64,000 nucleotides of DNA from Myripristis murdjan (taxonomy: Eukaryota; Chordata; Actinopteri; Holocentriformes; Holocentridae): positions 22,882,413-22,946,412 of the forward strand of contig NC_043994.1 of NCBI RefSeq assembly GCF_902150065.1. Reading direction: 5' to 3'. A program made the position numbers and the translations under genes. Each line of letters opens with the position of its first letter. Positions within the stretch are counted from its first letter, which is position 1. Shown here piece by piece: positions 26,040-38,600 of the stretch. The notes under the pieces are model-generated. The model had not been told where the DNA came from. It made no database searches and saw only the letters and a program-made list of their open reading frames with translations.

Positions 26040-26096
26040 CTAGATGGATAGATGGGTAGATAGATACATAGATAGATGGATGGATGGATGGATGGG
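26040..26096. repeat. (GATA/GATG)n microsatellite
   Basis: Mixed TAGA and GATG tetranucleotide units, compound and imperfect. Confidence 0.85.
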
Positions 26097-26433
26097 AAAT
26101 GCTGTAGCTAGTGCAGCCATCTAGTGGTCAACACTGTTACAGCAGCTCCTTGCCAAAGCCTTTGGCGTCAGGGAGTCAGTCTACAGGCGAACATTTTGAG
26201 CTGCACCTGCAATTGTCAAATTTCACAGCTAAAATGAATTTTGAATGTGCATTTTTATTTCTTTGGTCCAGTAGAGGAACACACTGGTGCTGGTATAGAG
26301 GAGGCAAGAAAAAACACATAATTAGATTGCCTATTTTAGCAAGTCCATTAAATGTGGAATACCAAGTCACTTCGTAGTGATCTCCAGTCCTTGGTTTCCA
26401 GGTTCAAATCAGTTTCATCAAACCAGTTTCAGT

Positions 26434-26501
26434 TGTTTTTTTTGTTTGTTTGTTTGTTTGTTTGTTTGTTTTTGTTTGTTTTTTTTTTTGTTTTGTTTTT
26501 T
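26434..26501. repeat. (TTTG)n repeat with T runs
   Basis: About seven TTTG units followed by a degenerate T-rich tail. Confidence 0.85.
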
Positions 26502-29500
26502 ACTAGTAAATGAATAACTTGGATGGTGACTTGTTTGCTGGTAATATTATTGTTCAAATGCTACAAACATGACATAAACGATGTAATTTACGCAGTATCA
26601 GAAATGCACAATGCAGAATTAAATGAGGATTTTAATATTAAATTACATGTTTGGGCCTATATTACATGTTTGTTTCCTATATTTTAAAAGATTTTCATAC
26701 ACAAATTCGGTTATTGTCTGTGTCCCTCTAAGAAAACCGTTTATATATATGTACATTCAGTATATTTTAAATAATTTTATAACAATTTTATAATGTATAT
26801 ATTTTATTTTTATGTATTAATCCACGTGATGGGCTGAAGAGACCTTCCCCAAATCGTTTATTTATAATATAGCGCCGTTTGCTGGCCATTTTCGGGACTG
26901 CATTTTAGATAAAGCTCAAAAACAGGACCACAGCAAAAGTTGGTTCAAACGCACACAGAAAAAAAATATTCTCACTATTCTAACTAGTCTCATCATTATA
27001 ATTATTATAATTTTTTAATTTTTTTTTTATTAAAAGTTGCTTATCACACTCTTCATGTTAACTTAAAAACCATGAAAAACATATCTCTCTTAGTTGTATC
27101 AGTGCCTGCTTTAAATTCACAGAAATTGGGAGAAAGAGACAAAGGAATTGAACAAACCAGAATGCACTGAATATTTGTGTTCTCTAAACCAAATGAATAC
27201 ATAACATTCACACCACTTTTTGCAGAAGTGATATTGTTGGCGAGTAGCAGGATCTAGCCACCCTCTTGTCTGGGGTCACATCTGACCTTCAGCAAGGCCG
27301 AGAGAGGGCGCAGAGGGTGGAGTTGGTCCTTGAAGCAGCAACATACCTTCCCCAGGACTTCCAGGCTCTGAAAAGAAAATGTCTGCTCTGTGGACAGCTG
27401 CATGAGGATGAGTCCTGACAGGCTTCGTCCATCTTTGAGCCTCAAAGTCCTTGGGCCAGAGTCCAACGAAACTCCGTCCATCCAAGGTGGACAGACAGAT
27501 TCATCACAACATCTCTATTACACCACATGCACCTCTAGAACAATTAAAGCACATATGCGCACACCCACACAGTGAAACAGCTGGTAAGTCCTGAATTAAA
27601 GGCTGTTACAGAGACTTTTAGAGTTTTTTTTCAAGGTTGTAAAGCTAGGACTTTTGCCTGAGGTGGAGGAATGTGTGACATTCCATTCAGCTGAGTGTCG
27701 TCTCCCTCCACACCCCCAGAGCTTTAGCAGGTAACTACTTCTGTCTATACCTCGTAAAGTGAGCCTGTTGGTTTGTCTGTGTCAAACACTAGACAAGGAG
27801 AACTGCATTTCAGAGGTAGGTGCAATGCTGCAGCCACGTCTGCCATGTTCTAATGGGGAATGCATTTGCACTTATGGAGAAATGGGAACACTTAAGGCCA
27901 GGTGAGACTAAAAACAAAGTTCTACTAAACCTTGCAGCAAAAAAAAGAAGCTACACCGTACTCCACATACTCATACTACAAAGCGACATTTTTAAACTGT
28001 TACTTTGACAATGATCTCTATGTTTTTTCATCATAAGGGTGAAAATGTTTTTAGCCCTGAATTATCCCCAATACACACTTTTATCATTCCTTCCTTACCA
28101 TTTATCACAGAAATCATATAATATCCTAGATTATTTAGATATATGATTCCTATATGACTTCTATGGCATCAGAGAGACTGACAGCCCAGCTTGAAGTTTG
28201 CACTAACCATTGTATGTACATTATATTTATATATTAGGCATTAATCCCGATGCTCAGATTCCTAGATCCAGGGATGAAGTGCAAAGTAAATCCACCTAAA
28301 CACAGTTTGCAGTTCTTGTCATTTGATGGAATATGACTTAACCCAGCCCACCAGTTTTTGGCTGACAGAAGTCTGTCTTTAATAAACACATGATATAGGG
28401 AATAATAAGAAGAATCAAACTGATTTAAGACACATGAAGCAAGGTTGTAAGTAACTTAACAGCAAGGTCAAAGTTCTCAGAAAACAGATGACAGCAACAA
28501 ATACTCCTATGTTCCTGGAGTGTTTATTAGCTTTAATAGGGACTACTAACACGCAGTTACTGGGTCCCTTGATATTTATAAAAACAAGATATTTAACAAA
28601 CCTGATAGTATGCTTTAAAGTTTTTTTTGTGTGTGTTCTTCTTCCTGCTCTCTACAAAGGACCTGGGCAAATTTACTGAGCAGGTTTGCCCAGCTACCTC
28701 ACCTGTAACTTCACCTCTGATACACTCACAGGAAGTCAATACAAGAAATGTGCATTAGAGCTCGAAGACACAAGAGGAACAGATTCAGCAGCTGACGGCT
28801 GGAGGTACCATGCAAGTGCTGGTCAATACCAAAACCTTCTCTCTACATGTTAGAATCACCCACCAACTGCTCCAATAAAGTGATTTTACTACATACTATA
28901 CATGCCTACTGCTATAATTACTGTTGATAAGCTTTTAGCTACTGAGCTGCACTCGCAGCCCTCGATGCCTTCAGGGTGAAGCCCCAGTCTTTAATAAATC
29001 TGGATGACAACCTTGATGGTGAGGAGGGCTCTGTGTGCGTGTAACTCGGAAGAACAAACCTCATGAATAAAGTGAAACTTGCTCATGTGAATTTCTGTTG
29101 TCTCAAGACAAATGGCTGGAAGCGCTTCAATTTTTCACACCTCAACACTGCCTGAAAGTTTCATGCATATTTTTACACAATATGCATAATGGGAGGGAGA
29201 CACATTCAGGGTGCACCCATCTCCATCGCCCTCTAGTGCTTGGAGGTTAAGCTCACCAGAGGACAGATTATTATTTTATTGTGTGATTGTTCAGCAGCAT
29301 ACTTGGAATGCTTTAATGAGTATGTGAAATGTGTGCGACCGCTGCTGTATTCCTCCCAGAGAGCAGCTCACCACCGCCTTCACCTTCAAGCCATGTGCGA
29401 GTATTCCCAGAGAAATGGGCTGATTCATATGTGTGTTATGCTTCACTGTAACACAGACACACTCCAGTGCAGTTTATAATGAGGAATGTTATTGTTACAC

Positions 29501-30769
29501 CTTTTGAAATGGCTGTGTAACATGGCCCCGTGCTGTTTTCAGAGACTTAAGTTGAGTGACCACAGCTTTTACACATAATATTATTCAAACAGCCACACAA
29601 AAATAATTCATAATGTAGAAAGTCCTTGTTCAATCATCAAATGTAAATAAACCTGTCTTGTCATTTGTTATTCATTATTCTCTGAAATTCATTATTAGCC
29701 TACGTTCATTTTACACTAGTTTCCACAGAGGCTGGATTTTTGAGGCCAGTCAGTTTCAGCTACAACGTGTTCAGCTGTGCTCCTTCGTTACACTGTGCTC
29801 ACATGTTTGCAGCTCCACGCCTACTCATAGTTCCCCATCAGAAACAGGGAACTCCTCTCTGAGCTCCAAGTAATTCATAAATAAGTTGATAGTGAAATGG
29901 GAGGAAGAAAAACAAAAACATGTTTCTGGATTTTGAACTGATTTTTACATTTCAGTTCGGTGCTTGAAAAAAAAACTGGAAGCTCAAATCGCTCTGTGTG
30001 ACATTAATGTTGGAACTGCATGGAAGCCTCTCAGCCAATCAAATCCAGCTTTTCTCTGATTTCACCGTTTCTCCTTTCCAGTTGTCTTGAACACACCATA
30101 ACTCCCATGTGGCCAGACCTCCAAGTCTGTAAAGGCTCTGAAACTGTGAAAAAAGGGCTCTAATGATTCAATTTAAGGGTATTTGTGAAATTTTATTTTG
30201 GGAATAAATAAATTATTTAGGCCATAGAAATCAGTCCTGGCAGAACTTTGACAGTGGAAATGAATTTCAATCCATGTCAGGGTTTTTATGCGTCTACCTG
30301 GAGTTTTCCTCTTCACCAGTAAAAATGTGGAATATTTGCAGTTTTTATTTCAGTAAAGACCTTTAAGAGAAAAAAAAAAAAAAAAAAAAAACTAGTTTGG
30401 GGCAAATGTTTCACACGTTGGTGCCACGCCCTATACTTACAGGTAAAAGATTAAAGACCGCAGAGAGGTGTTTTCTTTTCTTTTCTTTCTTTTCTTTTTT
30501 TTTTCTAGCATGCAGTAAATGACTCATTGCTTCTGTTTTGTTGTTCCATTATCGCTGTAGCCATCTAATCAGGGAATGATTTCCACCTGAGATGCCAGAT
30601 GAGCATAATTACCTGTCTAATGCAACTTAAAAAAAAAAAAAAAAAAAGCAGGATTGAGAACTAGTGCAATAACAGGGTCAAATTTCACTGTTCATTGTGT
30701 AGAAAGATAAATCCTTAAAGCACATCTGTACCCTGTTTGCCTGCTCATCTTCCCTTTTACCATATAAGG

Positions 30770-30834
30770 CTGCTGAAATCCATCTCAGCTGCAGTTGGGT
30801 TAAATATGTGGACAGGTTTGTTTTCCATATAAGG
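30770..30834 (+). promoter_or_regulatory. dstn: two perfect CArG boxes upstream of dstn
   Basis: The identical 10-mer CCATATAAGG occurs at 30770-30779 and 30825-30834, 55 bases apart and about 390-450 bases before the dstn ATG. CC(A/T)6GG is the binding site of serum response factor. Actin and ADF/cofilin genes are established SRF/MRTF targets, so the pair fits the gene downstream. Binding is inferred. Confidence 0.75.
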
Positions 30835-30997
30835 GTGTCATCTGCCAATCCCACCCCTGACTGGCTCCTGCTTCTCTGGGGTTTCTACCTGAAAAGGAAG
30901 ATCTTGTTCTCTAATTGAATAAGATGCAGTGGTAAACAGAAAATTACCGTATTGGGAAAGGCAACATGGCACGCGAATCTTTGAGATTTAAGTTTGA

Positions 30998-31006
30998 ATA
31001 TATAAT
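30998..31006 (+). promoter_or_regulatory. dstn: candidate TATA-like element of dstn
   Basis: ATATATAAT about 160-190 bases after the second CArG box. Initiation about 30 bases on would give a 5' UTR of about 180 nt before the ATG at 31216. AT-rich matches are common here, so this is tentative. Confidence 0.35.
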
Positions 31007-31215
31007 GTTGGTTAAATATAGAGTCTGAGGGCTGCTGGAGGTAGTGTTTCACACCTGAGGAAAGGAGGTGGGTCTACTTTCGGAGGTGTGCTCACTACCG
31101 TGCCTCCTCCCACTTGACTCAACTTGCTCCCATTCCTTCAAACCCTTCAGCTCTTCACTGCAGCTGTTAACTATTTTGCTGTGCAGCCAGATCCCTTCAC
31201 ACTCCAGGAGTGAAA

Positions 31216-33225
31216 ATGGTGAGTATTTTTTTGCGAAACATAACAAAATTGATCTACTTTGGGCTGTATTGGCTATCAGTTTTGGGTAGTTCATGTGAAA
31301 TATGATTGAGAAAATGAAGCTTAATTAGGCCTACTATTCTCTCAAATCCAAAGTTTATCAAAGAAACGTGTGGTCCTACTGAGGCCTGCTTGTCTGTAGA
31401 TCCAGTGTGAGGTCTTTGGTGTTTCTTTTTGTTTAACTTAAAGGAAAGTTTTGGCTGAGCACATTGGGGGGATTCAGTGTTTGAAAGGGCCTGTTCAAGG
31501 TGTGGTTTTCTGTAAAATGGTGGGGGCTTTTTCCTTGCTTCAAACTTGTTCTCGGAGAATGCCTCAGGGCGGTTTTTCTTGTGCTAACTTGTTCCACACT
31601 GACTGGAATGTGACAGAGCCAAGGCCTTGAACACTTACAGGCAAGCTATACCCATGGAATGTCACTGTTGAGGAGCTGGAAGGATTTTTTGTACTTTGAA
31701 TGACATAATCGAGGGCATTGCAGCTTTTTAAATTCCCCAACTTTGATCATTTTTTTATACTCTTATGCGCCCATGTTCTGGTTCCCATTCCAAGATACAA
31801 AGCATCAGGGAGCAACTTGTGCAAAAGAATGAGCAATGGACCATTTACTGCATATCCACTCAACAGGAAAAATACATATGATTATCTGAACTGTTAATAT
31901 ACTCACAAAGCCAAACCAGCCCAGAGTTCATTTTAATGAAGAACAACAAACTCTTTGCTCCAAACAGTCTCATGTAACACATTGAGTGTGATCTTGATAC
32001 AGGCATCAGGAGTAAAGGTCCCGGATGATGTTGTGACTTTCTACCAAGAAAATATGAAAATACACAAGCATGGAGCGGGTACTGATGACCAGTATAAGTT
32101 TTTGCTGCTCAAGATTGACAAGGATAAGGTGACAATCGACGAACGCGTGCAAGTGAAAGAGCTGAAGGGAGAGAAAAATATCTTCAAGAAGATCCTGGAG
32201 ATGCTGCCCAAAGGCGAGTGTGCCTACGCTCTCTATGACTGCAGCTACGAAACCACGGAAACTCAGAAAGATGCAATGGTCTTCATAATGTGGTAAGTTC
32301 CTGAACTACAAATGAAGCATCCATTACAAATGTGTTGATTTTTGCAGCCGCATGCAGGTGATGGCATGGGCTACAGAGCAATGCAAATCGTTAGAAATGG
32401 TAGATTTTAAATGAATTGAAATGCCAGCTTCCAGCAAAAGAAATGACCAAAAGCATGGACCCACCTTATTGTAAGACTTTTGACTGATGGTGATTTTTTT
32501 TTTTTTTTTGTATCCAGTACTCTGGAGGAAACATCAGTCAAGGAAAGAATGCTCTACGCTAGCTCCTGTGTAAATGTCAAGAAATGTTTTTCAGGTAAGT
32601 TGTTTTTTGTTCCTTGGACATTTTGTCTGGATCATTTAAAATTCTTCTTTTTTAGATTTTACTCGTAGTTTAGACCCTTGCATGTAGGCCAACAAGGTCT
32701 TGGTCATGAACCAGAGGAAGTCAAATTAATAACTGGCAATTAGCAATTCAATGCCATCAACCTTTAGAACAAAAATTGTGAAAGTGTTTCACATCTTTTA
32801 ATTACATGCAAATGAGCTTCATTCTGATAACTTATCAGCTTTTGAACCAGTATCTGCCCCCCACCTTTTAACCTTCTCAACAAAATAATTCTGCTTAGAG
32901 CTTCTCCACATTTTTCATCTTCATAACATCACAAGCCCAAATCTTTGCCTCCTGCATTTTCTCTACAGGAGAAAGCAGTATAAATGTTGGCTAGATTTTC
33001 CCAAACAGTGAATATAACATGTTGGTTCAACTTGAGTGGTAATTTTTTTAATTTTTTTTTTTATTATTGTCATTCTCCTCAGGTGTCAAATTTGCGTGGC
33101 AGATAACTGATCAATCAGACCTCTATGACCTGGATGTTTTTGTGGAAAAGCTGTCAGATCTATCAAGAGCAACCATTACCAAGATTGAGGGGGTAGAGCT
33201 GTCAAACATCAAACGTGACAAATGA
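31216..33225 (+). CDS. dstn: ADF/cofilin family protein, diverged destrin
   Basis: Actin-depolymerising factor: binds G- and F-actin and speeds filament turnover in the cytosol (family knowledge). Exons 31216-31218 (ATG only), 32003-32292, 32518-32594 and 33083-33225 give 170 aa (family 165-166). An intron directly after the ATG is the family's hallmark. Conserved parts are MASGVKV with Ser3 (the LIM-kinase site in cofilins), CAYALYDCSYET, VFIM, ERMLYASS, KKCF and KFAWQ. Departures: the basic nuclear localisation motif (KKRKKA type) is absent, and the Trp-Ala-Pro motif before the long actin-binding helix is replaced by Cys-Thr-Leu without length change. The C-terminus (LSNIKRDK) is also unlike cofilin. 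The destrin assignment rests on its place beside rrbp1 as in human. Splice sites and frame are intact, so it looks functional. Confidence 0.85.
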
Positions 33226-33804
33226 TGATGATGATGATCAAGATGCTGCTGCCCACAAATGAGCTGGGAGGAGAGAAGCACAGTCTTTGTCCTGGGATGA
33301 CATCAAAGATGGGACAGGACTAAAGGGAAGGGTTGGGCTGCAAGCTGAAACACACAATCCCAATATTTTTGTCCTATTAAACTGTCCAATCTCTCTTGAC
33401 TCAGTTGTACATTAATGAGTTTTCAAATCACTGACATCAATTTTTTTTTTTTTTTTAAATATAAACATCCATTTTGAAACTGCACATATTCCTGCATTCA
33501 CCATTTTGTTTTCTGTTCAGTGACCACTACTAGTTCGATGGAAAACCAAATGGTTAATGAAGAATGTGACTAATCCATTGCAACTTTTATACTTTGTAAA
33601 ACATAAGATAAATGCCGTACCTGGTCTGAGATATTTGGTCCATGGATTCTTAAGTGATGCTCTTTAATTCAATTATAACAACCATTTGCATCTATGATGT
33701 AACTTTACAAAAAGAAGCAGATACCCCAATGCTGCCTTTGTGGAAAACACTTCAGCACTTAGCTTCCATCTGTCAGTGCTCGATCTACTGCTTGGGTATT
33801 CTCA

Positions 33805-33810
33805 AATAAA
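33805..33810 (+). promoter_or_regulatory. dstn: polyadenylation signal of dstn
   Basis: AATAAA about 580 nt after the stop codon, followed within 40-60 bases by GT-rich sequence (GCGCATTTGTGTGTTT). Confidence 0.65.
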
Positions 33811-33859
33811 CTATTCAATGCAACTAGCAGTAACTTGCGCATTTGTGTGTTTTTTTCCC

Positions 33860-35140
33860 CACATCTGACTTTCATATTGATGCTCTAATGCTCAGCTTTT
33901 TCACTTCAAAATGACTACATGTTATTGGAATCACCTGGTTAATGGTTTTGGAAGCACAATGGAAAAATGTGGCAGGTAGTTTCTGGAAGAAAGGCCACTC
34001 CCCTCTTCCATTATAATAATATTTGATGTATTTATCTGTAGCTCACTGTCTGTGCATTAATGTAACTAACTCAGAGAGGGTGCAGGTTTCCTTTAAGTCA
34101 TTTCAGTTTTCACCCTCAGTCCACTCATCTGCTGCCAACAAATGAAATTCAAGAGCCTTCAGAGACTGCTTCAACTTTGATGGGTTATTCTGTGCCATGG
34201 TGTCCAAACACAAGTTAGTTACTTTGCATCCTGTTAGAATACAATGTTACTGAAGTTCTTGGCCACAGCCATTGAGACTAAATGATGAAATGACTTACCT
34301 GCTTGTAGAAACAAACTGGGAGAGGCTATAGAGGCAAGCTCTGACCATTTCTTGCCAGACATAGTCCGTACATGCCTAAAACCCTGTACTCTATGTGGTG
34401 AGTGGGGCATATAAAGGGAATAAAATTGGATTCTTTGCATTGGCAAGTGAGCAACTGCCAGTGATTTGTAGCCACATCCACTGTTAGTTTAAAGGAGTCC
34501 AAATGGAGCAACTGAATAAAAGCCACAGAGGCCATTTTGGAATGAGCAGATAAAAGCAGCTAATCATCAGCTGTGTGTATAATTAATTCTCTGAACTGAG
34601 TGGATCATTTAAAGGCCTGGAGTCATCACCAGGATGTCTGGTACATCAGCAGCCCGGTATTATCCATGACGAAATGCTATTATAATCCAGCATAGCGCTC
34701 ATCCATGGGGTCATGAATCCCCAACAACACAACCAAAAATACTTGCATTTGTGAACACATTTCCAACCAGATCAAGGTTTTGCCGGCCCACTTTGAGCCT
34801 TGACTTCTCTAATTTCTGCACACTGGAGGTAAAATTTGTACCAAGACTGCTTTAAAAAAAAAAAAAAAAGACATGACAAATATTTTTTAACCTTCACTGT
34901 GATGCCTGAGGATGCCTTCAGAACTGGGCTGTCCATCATTGCAGTCCATTATGTTTGGTAAATAGATACATACCTACCAGCAGTTTGATGTTTTGTGTTT
35001 GTCACTGGATCTGAAACTAATTCAGTATCTTCACAAATCAAGTAGTCAATTCAACTGAGTCTTTGCTTTGTCTAATATTTCCTGCTGTACAGTACATGTA
35101 CAGTAAATGCTGAAGAATCACAGACAGGCAATCACATAGC
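33860..35140. other. spacer between the convergent dstn and rrbp1 genes
   Basis: No gene or named repeat seen. The two transcripts face each other tail to tail; only short A runs stand out. Confidence 0.6.
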
Positions 35141-35150
35141 TACACTGTAG

Positions 35151-35156
35151 TTTATT
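35151..35156 (-). promoter_or_regulatory. rrbp1: candidate polyadenylation signal of rrbp1
   Basis: AATAAA on the minus strand (context GAATGAATAAACTACAGTG), about 460 nt after the rrbp1 stop codon. Confidence 0.55.
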
Positions 35157-35616
35157 CATTCATACAAATTCAAATTCATACTGGGTCGTTGGCAGTAAGC
35201 TACAGAGGGTAGCGTACCCGAAATGTATTGCATCGTTGTACCATAAAATGTTCCCATCATTCAACCACATAGAAAAGACACATACAAAGTAATTGCACAG
35301 GTTGATGTACGTTTGACGTACAATCAGTTTCCCTTTTAACACTGAACTATGGGGAAATATGTGGGATAAGGCAGGGGGATAAATAACTTCTGACATAGCC
35401 AGAATTGTTGATGGAATGTGGGTTTCAATAAAGTTTGCAGCAGGATTTCTCCTCTAATCTTACATTGAAATCTTCATAATATCAAACATCTGATTCCTAA
35501 AGTTGCAACAAATGCAATTAACTACAGTACAAGAGAAAAAAAAAGTTTTGGAATGCATAACTATGGTAATCATAAGGCATATTTGGTAGTTTTGTGTAGT
35601 GTCTGCAGTCTTAGTC

Positions 35617-38600
35617 TCAGACAGACGTTCCTTCCTTCAGCTCCACATACTCTCCCTTGAAAACACACAAAAGAAACATGTCAGAATAAACAAGCAGGCG
35701 GGTCAAACCAATTCAGGCACAGAGATGCACAGAGCAGAGTCAGTGCTCTCACCTTGCTCTCCAGGTGCTCCTGCAATGTTCTGACCGTGTCCCTCTCTTT
35801 GGTGAGCTGCTCTTGAGTGGCTTTGAGAAGCTGCTGGAGCTTGGTGGCCGCCTGGCCCAGGTCTTTGGACAGCTTCTTCTCCTTCTCCAGACGCTCCTAT
35901 TCCGACAGCAGTGTGAAACATTACTTCAGGTCAGATTTGTAAACTCAAAACACCACTTGGACACTGTTCACACATTATGTAAGATAAACTGGGGCAACTC
36001 TTCACAAAAGGAGTAATACACAAGAGTTTAAATGTCAAAACACAGCACAGACGATAGTTCAGGTTAAAGCCAGCCTAAAAAAAAATGTTTTTCAAGGGCT
36101 GACTGACCTGGCCAGGTCATTTTAAAGCTATCTGGTATGATGGAAGCTCAATAAAATATAATCTTCAATTTGGTCCATGAAGTGACCAGAAAAGCTCCGC
36201 CTGAGGATATTTTGAGGCCGCTGTTAAAACCTCTGAGATACAGCTTTACACTAGCACAAATACCTCATGCCTTGAAAAAAAAAAAAAAAAAATCAATACT
36301 ATTTTAAGACAATCCTGAATTGGATTGGTAGCCATTGAAGAAAAGTGAAAATAGGGGGTAATTCACTGCAGCATTCAACAGTAATCTGCAGACTCTCTGC
36401 TGGGTTTTGTAGGTACACAGGGAGCTACAATAGTCTAGTAGTGATAAAATAAAAGCATGGATCATGGCTAAAGGTCAGGTCTTAGAGCATTATTTGTTAC
36501 AACACCTTTAGTTGAGCAACATCTTCTGTGTCAGCCTGCGGTGAATCTCCAGCGGTCTTCAGGAGATCCAGTTGAGCTTGGAGTTCTGATACAGTCTTCT
36601 GCGCCTGAGATAAGACAGCAAATTGGACAAAGATGTTACCCACTGTCTGTTTATACAACTTGTCTTTGCACAGATCTGCTCAGCTGAATATTCCCGTTTT
36701 CACAGCCACAGTATTTACTTAATGGCTGCTACAAAAACAGACAGCACCTGTTCGTACTCCTCAGAGAGCTGCTGCGTCCGAGCCTCCTCCCCGAGCAGCT
36801 TCTCTGTTGTCTGATTCAACTCACACCGGACCTGATGACAGACAAATACATTCACACATGCATGTTATGAGCACATAAATGTGAGTATGTAAACACTCTT
36901 TGTGCCACTACTACTTGCCCGCACGCACAAACACGCAAAAGCTGTTCAACCTGTGTGCCAAGTTAGTTCACCTCTCAGACAAATTCAGGCAAAAGGTTCA
37001 AGTCAAATGCAAAATTCGCTGACGCTAAGAATCATTCAAAACAAATATCTGAGAAGTGAGGAGAAAAAGTGAGCATGCCAAGAAAGATGAAAAACAGCAG
37101 TGGTTAATGTGGAGCAGACAGCGCACTTGGTCAATGCAAACAGTGGTTAGCATAAACAGCTGCTGGGTCTGGAAGTACTGGACAGACTGGAAATACTGCA
37201 ACAGAATCATTTGTTACTCAATATCCTGGTACTGTGGAAACATCCCTCATTCAGGACACGGCTTTGACCAAAGTCTGTTCATGCAGCAGAGGGTGTATAC
37301 GACTGCCCCATAATCCAAATAGGTCCATAATAAATTTGCTGCATGTAAATCCATGACAAATTTCTGAGTTTTCTGCCAGACTGTAGCCAAACTTAGGCGC
37401 GTGATATCTAATAGGGCATTTTTTAGTTTCTGGCCTAGTCAGCGGAATCCACTGTCCAGTACTCTCCGACAGGAAGTGAAGGGTGCCCTGTGACCTTTGC
37501 ACCCTGACCTGACTGGGTTGAGCCTCAGCTGGGCCGTTCTGCTCTCGCTGAGCCCGCATCGTGGCTTCGCTCAGCTGCTCTTTGACCTGAAACAGGAAGC
37601 CGTTGCTCGTCACTGGTTACATAACCTACATCCATCCACGAACCCCTTTTGTGTTACACGTCACTGGTTACCTTCCCAGCTGGTTGTGCGGATCAAGGAG
37701 AAACACCTATGAATTCCTTGAAATGCCACAGCTCATAGAAATCACTTGCACAGGGAGCCAAATGTCTAAGTGCTTTTGTCCAGAGGATGGGAATATAGAC
37801 TTACCTGTGCGAGCTCCACCTTGTGTGCCTGGGCCTCCTTCTGGGCCGAGTCCAACTGGCTCTGGCACTCTGACAGCAGCAGCTTCAGCTGGATACACAG
37901 CACAGAGCAGAGAGGAATAAATATCACTCAGTGAATAGCTGTGGCTGTAAATACACAAGTGTAGTTGGTCAGAATTCGGCAGAGAGCATCAACGCCACAG
38001 ATTAAAGCATATTTAATAGTGAATACAGATTTTTTATCTGACTCTTTCCAATGTATTTCAGCTCAATTCAATTTTGATTTTATGTGTATAGCCTCAAATC
38101 ATCAGAGAAGTTATCTCAAGGTGACACATCACAACATCAACAAAGAAATACACATTTTTAAAAACTGCAGTAAGGAACTTCCTAGTTGTGTACAATTTGT
38201 CTCCCTCTTGTGGGAGTAAATGCTGCATGAAAAATACACTTTGAATTGCTTTCAGTGTTCATGTCACGGAATCATCAGACAAGGTAATTAGCAATGTGAT
38301 ATGAAGTGCTGTTGATGTAAAAGACATTACTGAAGGTCAACAATGCTCCAGTGAAGATGCAAATGCAAATAGCAAGGAGTTTTGTCGACCAGCCACAGGC
38401 TTACTCACCATTAAGTGTGTGCACCGCTCACTTAAAATATTGCTAAACAGGATAACTACAAATAGGAGGGAAAAAAATTGAATGACGTGCATCATGCAGT
38501 TAAAAAGGGGTGAAGAGCGACAGTACCTGTGCCATCTCCTCAGAGCTCCCCTGGCTGTCTGATGTGGCAGACTCTGACTGCTTCTCCAGCTGGGCCTCCA

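Larger units (their letters stand above)
25630..30760. other. gene-poor spacer between calpain and dstn
   Basis: No recognisable gene. It contains a GATA/GATG microsatellite (26040-26096), a TTTG repeat (26434-26501), a poly(A) run near 30.37 kb and a T/C-rich stretch near 30.47 kb. A minus-strand open stretch at 27.28-27.49 kb has a good donor (GGGGAAG|GTATGTT) but no product I know. The spacer joins the 6p21-type and 20p12-type blocks. Confidence 0.6.

Noticed and set aside
37240-37505. Open minus-strand frame following rrbp1 exon 22 (TRPETKKCPIRYHAPKFGYS region)
   Set aside because: It follows a canonical donor (CAG|GTCAGGG) and the next rrbp1 exon continues in phase; this is intronic read-through with no recognisable family.
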